A stretch of 64,000 nt of DNA, taken from NCBI GenBank assembly GCA_051294375.1, contig CM119264.1, positions 6,485,238 to 6,549,237 of the forward strand, read 5' to 3'. This DNA is from Paraspadella gotoi (lineage: Eukaryota; Chaetognatha). Shown in pieces: positions 59,615 through 64,000 of the stretch; within the stretch, counting starts at the first letter, position 1; every line of letters begins with the position of its first letter. A program made the translations under genes and the position numbers. The notes under the pieces were generated by a model, which worked only from the letters and a program-made list of their open reading frames with translations, was not told the origin of the DNA and did not search any database.

Positions 59615-61250
59615 TCGTGACGCCGGCGCGAGGAGGATTTCTCAAAATAAAAAAGGTCAATCAAATCAACTCAATTCAATTCAAATCAATCATATCAATC
59701 AAATCCAATCAAATCAATCAATCAATCAATCTGAAAAAGGTGCAATCAATCACAAACTCTCACACTCGTGAAGCCTGGCGCGAGGAAGGATTTCTCTAAA
59801 AAGGAATCCAATCAATCAATCAATCCTCAATCAATCAAAAATCAATCCAATATCAATGCAATCAATCAATCAATCAATCTCAATCTAAAAGGTCAATCAA
59901 TCAACAACTCTCACTCGTGACGCGGCGCGAGGAAGGATTTTTCTCTAAAAGGTCAATCAATTAAGATCAATCAAATTCATAAAAGGATCAATCAATCAAC
60001 AAATCTCTCAACACGTGACGCCGGCGCGAGGAGGATTTCTCTAAAAGGTCAATCAATCAATGCAAATCAATCTAAAAAAAAGGCAATCAATGACCAAACT
60101 CCTCACCTCGTGACGCCGGCGCGAAGGAGGATTTCTCTAAAAAGGTTCAACAAATACCATCAATCAATCGTAAAAGGTCAATTCAAATGTCACAAACTCT
60201 CACTCGTGAGCGCCGGCGCAGCGGAGGATTTCTCTAAAAGGTCAATCAATCTCAATCCAATCAATCATAAAAGGTCAAATCAATCCAACAACTCTCACCT
60301 CGTGACGCCGGCGCGAGGAGGGATTTCTCTAAAAAGGTCAACTCAATCAATCAATCCATCTAAAATGTCAATCAATCACAACTCTCCACTCGTGCACGCT
60401 TGGCGCCGCAGGAGGATTTTTCTCTAAGGTCAATCAATCAATCAATCAATCTAAAAGGTCAATCAATCACAACTCTCACTCGCTGACGCCGGCGCGAGCG
60501 CAGGATTTCTCTAAAAGGTCCAATCAAATCAATCAATCCAATCTTAAAAGGTCAATCAATCACAACTCTCACTCGGACGCCGGCCGCGAGGAGGATTTCG
60601 TCTAAGCGTCAATCAATCAATCAATCAATCTAAAAGGTCAATCAATCACAACTCTCACTCGTTGACGCCGGCTGCGAGGAGGATTTCTCTAAAAAGGATT
60701 CATCAATCAATCAATTCAATCTAAAAGCGTCAATCAATCAAACTCTCACTCGTTGACGCCGGCGCGAGGAGGCATTTCTCTTAAAAAAGGTCAATCAATC
60801 AATCAAATCAATCTAAAAGGTCAATCAATCACAACTTCTCACTCGTTGACGCCGGCGCGAGGAGGATTTTCTCTAAAAGGTCAATCAATCAATCAATCAA
60901 TCTAAAAGGTCAATCATCCACAACTCTCACTCGTGACGCCGGCAGCGAGGAGGATATTTCTCTTAAAGCGTCAATCAATCAATCAATTCAATCTAAAAGG
61001 TCAATCAATCACACACTCTTCACTTCGTGACGCCGGCTGCGAGGATGATTTTCTTCTAAAAGCGTCAATCAATCAATCAATCAAATCCTAAAAAGGTCAA
61101 TCAATCACAACTTCTCACTCCGTGACGGCCGGCTGCGAGGAGGATTTCTCTAAAAGGTCAATCAACAATCAATCAATTTCAAAAGGTCAATCAATCACAA
61201 CTCTCACTCGTGAACGCCGGCCGCGCAGGAGGATTTCTCTAAAAGGTCCC
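59615..61250. repeat. 86-bp satellite array
   Basis: About 17-18 tandem units of roughly 86 bases, each made of a conserved GC-rich part ('gacgccggcgcgaggagga' + 'tttctctaaaaggt') and an A/T part of CAAT units ('caatcaatcaatctaaaagg', 'tcaatcacaactctcactcg'). Nearly every unit carries private one-base insertions or deletions. The array ends abruptly near 61250 and begins with shorter, CAAT-only units near 59650. Confidence 0.93.
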
Positions 61251-61430
61251 TTCTTGTAAAAAACTGAAACGCGTGTCCATAACACAAACATAGACCGCTT
61301 CCGCGACAACAAATCCCACGCCGCCTCTGCCGCTTTCCACGCCTCCCACGCCGCTTACTGCCGCTTCCGCCGCCTTCACCCTTCTAGACGCCAGTCTCAT
61401 CGGCCGCACTTCGCCCTCTGCTTCGCGCAG

Positions 61431-61584
61431 GCATCGGGTCGCGATGCCGGCCAATCAAGGTGCGAGCCGCCGCCAGCGCCGCAGCCGCCGCCGGCTTCGC
61501 ATCCTCCGCTGCGAGCGGCGTTGGGATCCGGGTAGAGAAAATCGAGAGCGGAAAATTCTCTGTTCGCCAACACGTGACCCTAAA
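61431..61584 (+). CDS. Plus-strand charged helical protein, exon b
   Basis: Acceptor ctctgcttcgcgcag, donor CCCTAAA then gtgaga. In the frame that joins the next exon it reads IGSRCRPIKVRAAASAAAAA, GFASSAASGVGIRVEKIESG and KFSVRQHVTL. The opposite strand is open too (Ala/Pro/Arg-rich), but the plus strand has both better splice sites and the correct phase. Confidence 0.5.
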
Positions 61585-61977
61585 GTGAGATCGATCGGGT
61601 CTGAGTCTGATTGTCAGCGTCGCCAGAGTCTGCGCGGCCATTGTTGAATTTCCAATTTCTAAAATTCGCCTGAAAATAATGTCCCGACTAAATCAGATCA
61701 CCTGCGCTTTTCTCTACGGCCGCCTCAATTTCATCCCCCAACAAAAATCATTCGCCCGACGGTATCTCTTCACACTGAGGAATCACATCACCCGCTCAAA
61801 TCTCAGCACAAGCCCATCATATGCCCGAATCTCACCCTGAATCTCGTCACCCAACCCGCATCCGTTCACTATGACCCACTTCTAACAAGTCAACCACACA
61901 AATATTAATCACCCGCTTAAACTTCAATCACCTACCCGAATCTCAATCACCCATCGAAATCACCTGCCTGGTGAGAG

Positions 61978-62056
61978 CGTCGAACTGAATGAACTCGAAG
62001 ACGGCATGCTCCATCGTCAACTGATGCGCGAATCTAACTGGATCGCAGATCGAAGG
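61978..62056 (+). CDS. Plus-strand charged helical protein, exon c
   Basis: Ends CGAAGG before gtaagt, a near-perfect donor; acceptor gtgagag is weak. One base then VELNELEDGMLHRQLMRESN and WIADRR. Phase fits exon b or exon a upstream and exon d downstream. The minus strand of the same bases is also open (PVRFAHQLTMEHAVFEFIQF) with usable splice sites, see the findings. Confidence 0.58.
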
Positions 62057-62430
62057 GTAAGTCTGTCTCGCGAGTTCGGGTGAGTTGGAGGTGAGGGAGA
62101 GAAAGCGATGACAGTTATTAGGAGTGACGAATTTGAGAGGTGGTGAGTGAGACGAAAGTTATGATAGTCTAAAACGGAAAGCGATGATAGAGAAATTAGT
62201 CATTAGCGAAAGACCCGCTTCTTAAAAAAATTAGCGGAACCAATTGAAAGTCGTCCTTCCGTGAAAGCGTGAATATTTTCACGCGAGTCGCTCCGCTCGT
62301 TTAAAAAATAAAACGTAAACTATTCTCGCGAGAAAAAAAAATGTTTAAATATTCACCTTGTTTCTCATCAACGTCAAAAAAGAATAAAAAAGGAAAAAAA
62401 AAACCCCAAAAACTAAAAAAAAACAACCAG

Positions 62431-62544
62431 AGAATGGCAGAAGTCGATTGCCTTTCGCGAGATCAGCAACATAAGCGACTGCGCGAAAAGAAAAAAGAAG
62501 AAGCGGAGCCATATTTCATGATTTATCCGACGGAGTTAATCTAA
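62431..62544 (+). CDS. Plus-strand charged helical protein, last exon
   Basis: After acaaccag: RMAEVDCLSRDQQHKRLREK, KKEEAEPYFMIYPTELI, TAA at 62542-62544. Rich in Lys/Glu/Arg with an aromatic end, in the style of small axonemal or cytoskeletal helical proteins; no family assigned. The acceptor has an A-rich instead of pyrimidine-rich run-up. Confidence 0.58.
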   Translation, partial: RMAEVDCLSRDQQHKRLREKKKEEAEPYFMIYPTELI

Positions 62545-62712
62545 TTCCATGGGTTTTATTCGCCAGATCATTTTATTTCCTTACACGATTACCTTCGTTT
62601 GTCTTTCCTTTTTCTTTTTATATTTCCTTTTATTCGATATTTCCTCTCTGAACGGCTCTCACTCTCACTCTTTCTCCTCTACGTTCTCAGTCGATTCTCC
62701 CTTCCGCATAAG

Positions 62713-62810
<98 letters not shown>

Positions 62811-63399
62811 TATTTATGTTTTAATTTTAATTTGTTTCAATTTGTCACCTTGGAAAAATTTAGCCTCTCGAAGAGACGAATGGGAAATTTAGCGTCATGA
62901 AGGCAACTTCGCTTCTTCTGGCCTAACAGGCAGACGATGAGGCAGGCGTCTCGATCTGGCGCGATCGCGTGGTCCCCTGATTGGTCGGCGTTGAGGGAGA
63001 TAGCGGCCATTGATTGGTCGAAAAAAACGATTATTGAGAAGACGATAATGGTCGATGGCATATGCGAGAGTATATTGAGGTAGTTGATTGGGCGAAATTT
63101 TTTTGGGGGAAAGGACACGGAAGAGTTACAACTTCGATTTATATAGTGTTATATAGGATTATATAATATTTACTGAAATTTTAAAAAAAATAAATAAAAA
63201 AGAGTAATTTCCTGATTAAATGAATATTTTTTCTCCTTCGTTCAGGAAGAAAAACAGAGGGAAGAAACACATGTTGTTATGAGACTGAATGTTATGCTCG
63301 TATAAATATTCCAAATCCCGTGAGACGGTGGCGAAAAAAAAAACTGTTTGATGTGATGGATAGATGAAGAAATGATGAAAAGAAGAAAAGTTGCGATGG

Positions 63400-63430
<31 letters not shown>

Positions 63431-64000
63431 NNNNNNNNNNNNNNNNNNNNNNNNNNNNNNNNNNNNNNNNNNNNNNNNNNNNNNNNNNNNNNNNNNNNNN
63501 NNNNNNNNNNNNNNNNNNNNNNNNNNNNNNNNNNNNNNNNNNNNNNNNNNNNNNNNNNNNNNNNNNNNNNNNNNNNNNNNNNNNNNNNNNNNNNNNNNNN
63601 NNNNNNNNNNNNNNNNNNNNNNNNNNNNNNNNNNNGATGTATGGATGGATGGATGGATGGATAGATCAATGGATGGATGGATGTATAGACGTATGGATAG
63701 ATTGATGGATGTATGGATGGACGGATGAATGGATGGATGAACGAAAGTATAGGTAGACGGAAAGAAAGAAAGCTGACGAAATATAATTAAAATTGAATTA
63801 AGCTACTTTACACTTACAAATTAACATTATCAATATTATCAATATTATATAATCAAGACTGTTACATTTTACGTACATTCTTATTTAACCGCAGAAGGGC
63901 TAAATATTTATCGTAATTCCCAAATGCAACTCATCATTTCGATCGTCAATAAGTCGTTGGAAAACAGAGAAGCGACACATCTTTGAGAATGAAGACGAAA
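62545..64000. other. 3' flank without a supported gene
   Basis: An (ATT)n array at 62715-62811, a minus frame at 62849-63010 (starting MAAISLNADQSGDHAIAPDR, donor AAG then gtgaca) that I do not trust, a (GGAT)n array with gap at 63395-63735 and A/T-rich sequence to the end. Confidence 0.6.
63395..63735. repeat. (GGAT)n microsatellite with assembly gap
   Basis: GGAT tetranucleotide units on both sides of the N run 63431-63635. Confidence 0.95.

Noticed and set aside
61964-62062. RasGEF-like motif (DPVRFAHQLT) on the minus strand
   Set aside because: The ten-residue likeness to the start of RasGEF catalytic domains is not followed by any other conserved RasGEF segment nearby.
62849-63010. Minus-strand frame starting MAAISLNADQSGDHAIAPDR with a donor at its end
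   Set aside because: It could be a first exon joined to 61964-62062 on the minus strand, but that exon is better explained on the plus strand, and no further minus exon continues it with good splice sites.

Overview
The window is animal nuclear DNA, probably from an invertebrate. The evidence is spliced genes with GT-AG introns and small exons, single exons of animal families (a synaptotagmin with two C2 domains, a Rho GTPase-activating domain of the ARHGAP39/Vilse type, a signal peptide spliced to an immunoglobulin-like exon), no operons, and a very heavy load of microsatellites, mostly GA/CT, AAAG/CTTT, GTC/GAC and ATT. I cannot name the species. The first 17 kb contain sixteen N gaps; 16.7-63.4 kb has none. 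Homologous repeat copies differ by many single-base indels, which suggests a lightly polished long-read assembly, so frameshifts should be read with caution.

Layout. 1-16 kb: gaps, microsatellites, a tandem duplication at 0.64-2.48 kb, a minisatellite at 8.3-8.6 kb, and parts of a minus-strand secreted or membrane immunoglobulin-like gene (signal-peptide exon at 14.7 kb, Ig exon at 8.6-8.7 kb). 16-23 kb: almost no recognisable genes and a 27-bp minisatellite. 23.6-30.2 kb: a plus-strand synaptotagmin gene, best matched to SYT12. Its largest intron holds a three-exon minus-strand gene for a small membrane protein. 32.3-33.9 kb: minus-strand exons covering a complete RhoGAP domain up to the stop codon, tail to tail with the synaptotagmin gene. 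34-39 kb: two plus-strand exons of an unrecognised gene.

39.6-57.5 kb (perhaps to 59.3 kb): a minus-strand gene of about 21 exons whose splice phases fit end to end. It encodes roughly 1,150 residues: repeated cysteine-rich modules, a lysine-glycine-rich block, a proline run, a charged coiled-coil-like part and a long Ser-rich tail. I do not recognise the family and consider it the main novelty. 58.2-62.5 kb: a plus-strand gene for a charged helical protein, interrupted by an 86-bp satellite array.

Mobile or repetitive elements include two hammerhead-ribozyme-like motifs about 360 bp apart in the same orientation (42.87-43.28 kb), which resemble a retrozyme or Penelope-type terminal unit, a decayed third copy at 50.76 kb, a possibly related body sequence at 12.93 kb, and a dispersed short repeat with three clear copies. 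No rRNA gene, CRISPR array, prokaryotic feature or viral gene was seen. The genes show no obvious shared pathway; their relationship is physical (nested, tail-to-tail and interleaved).
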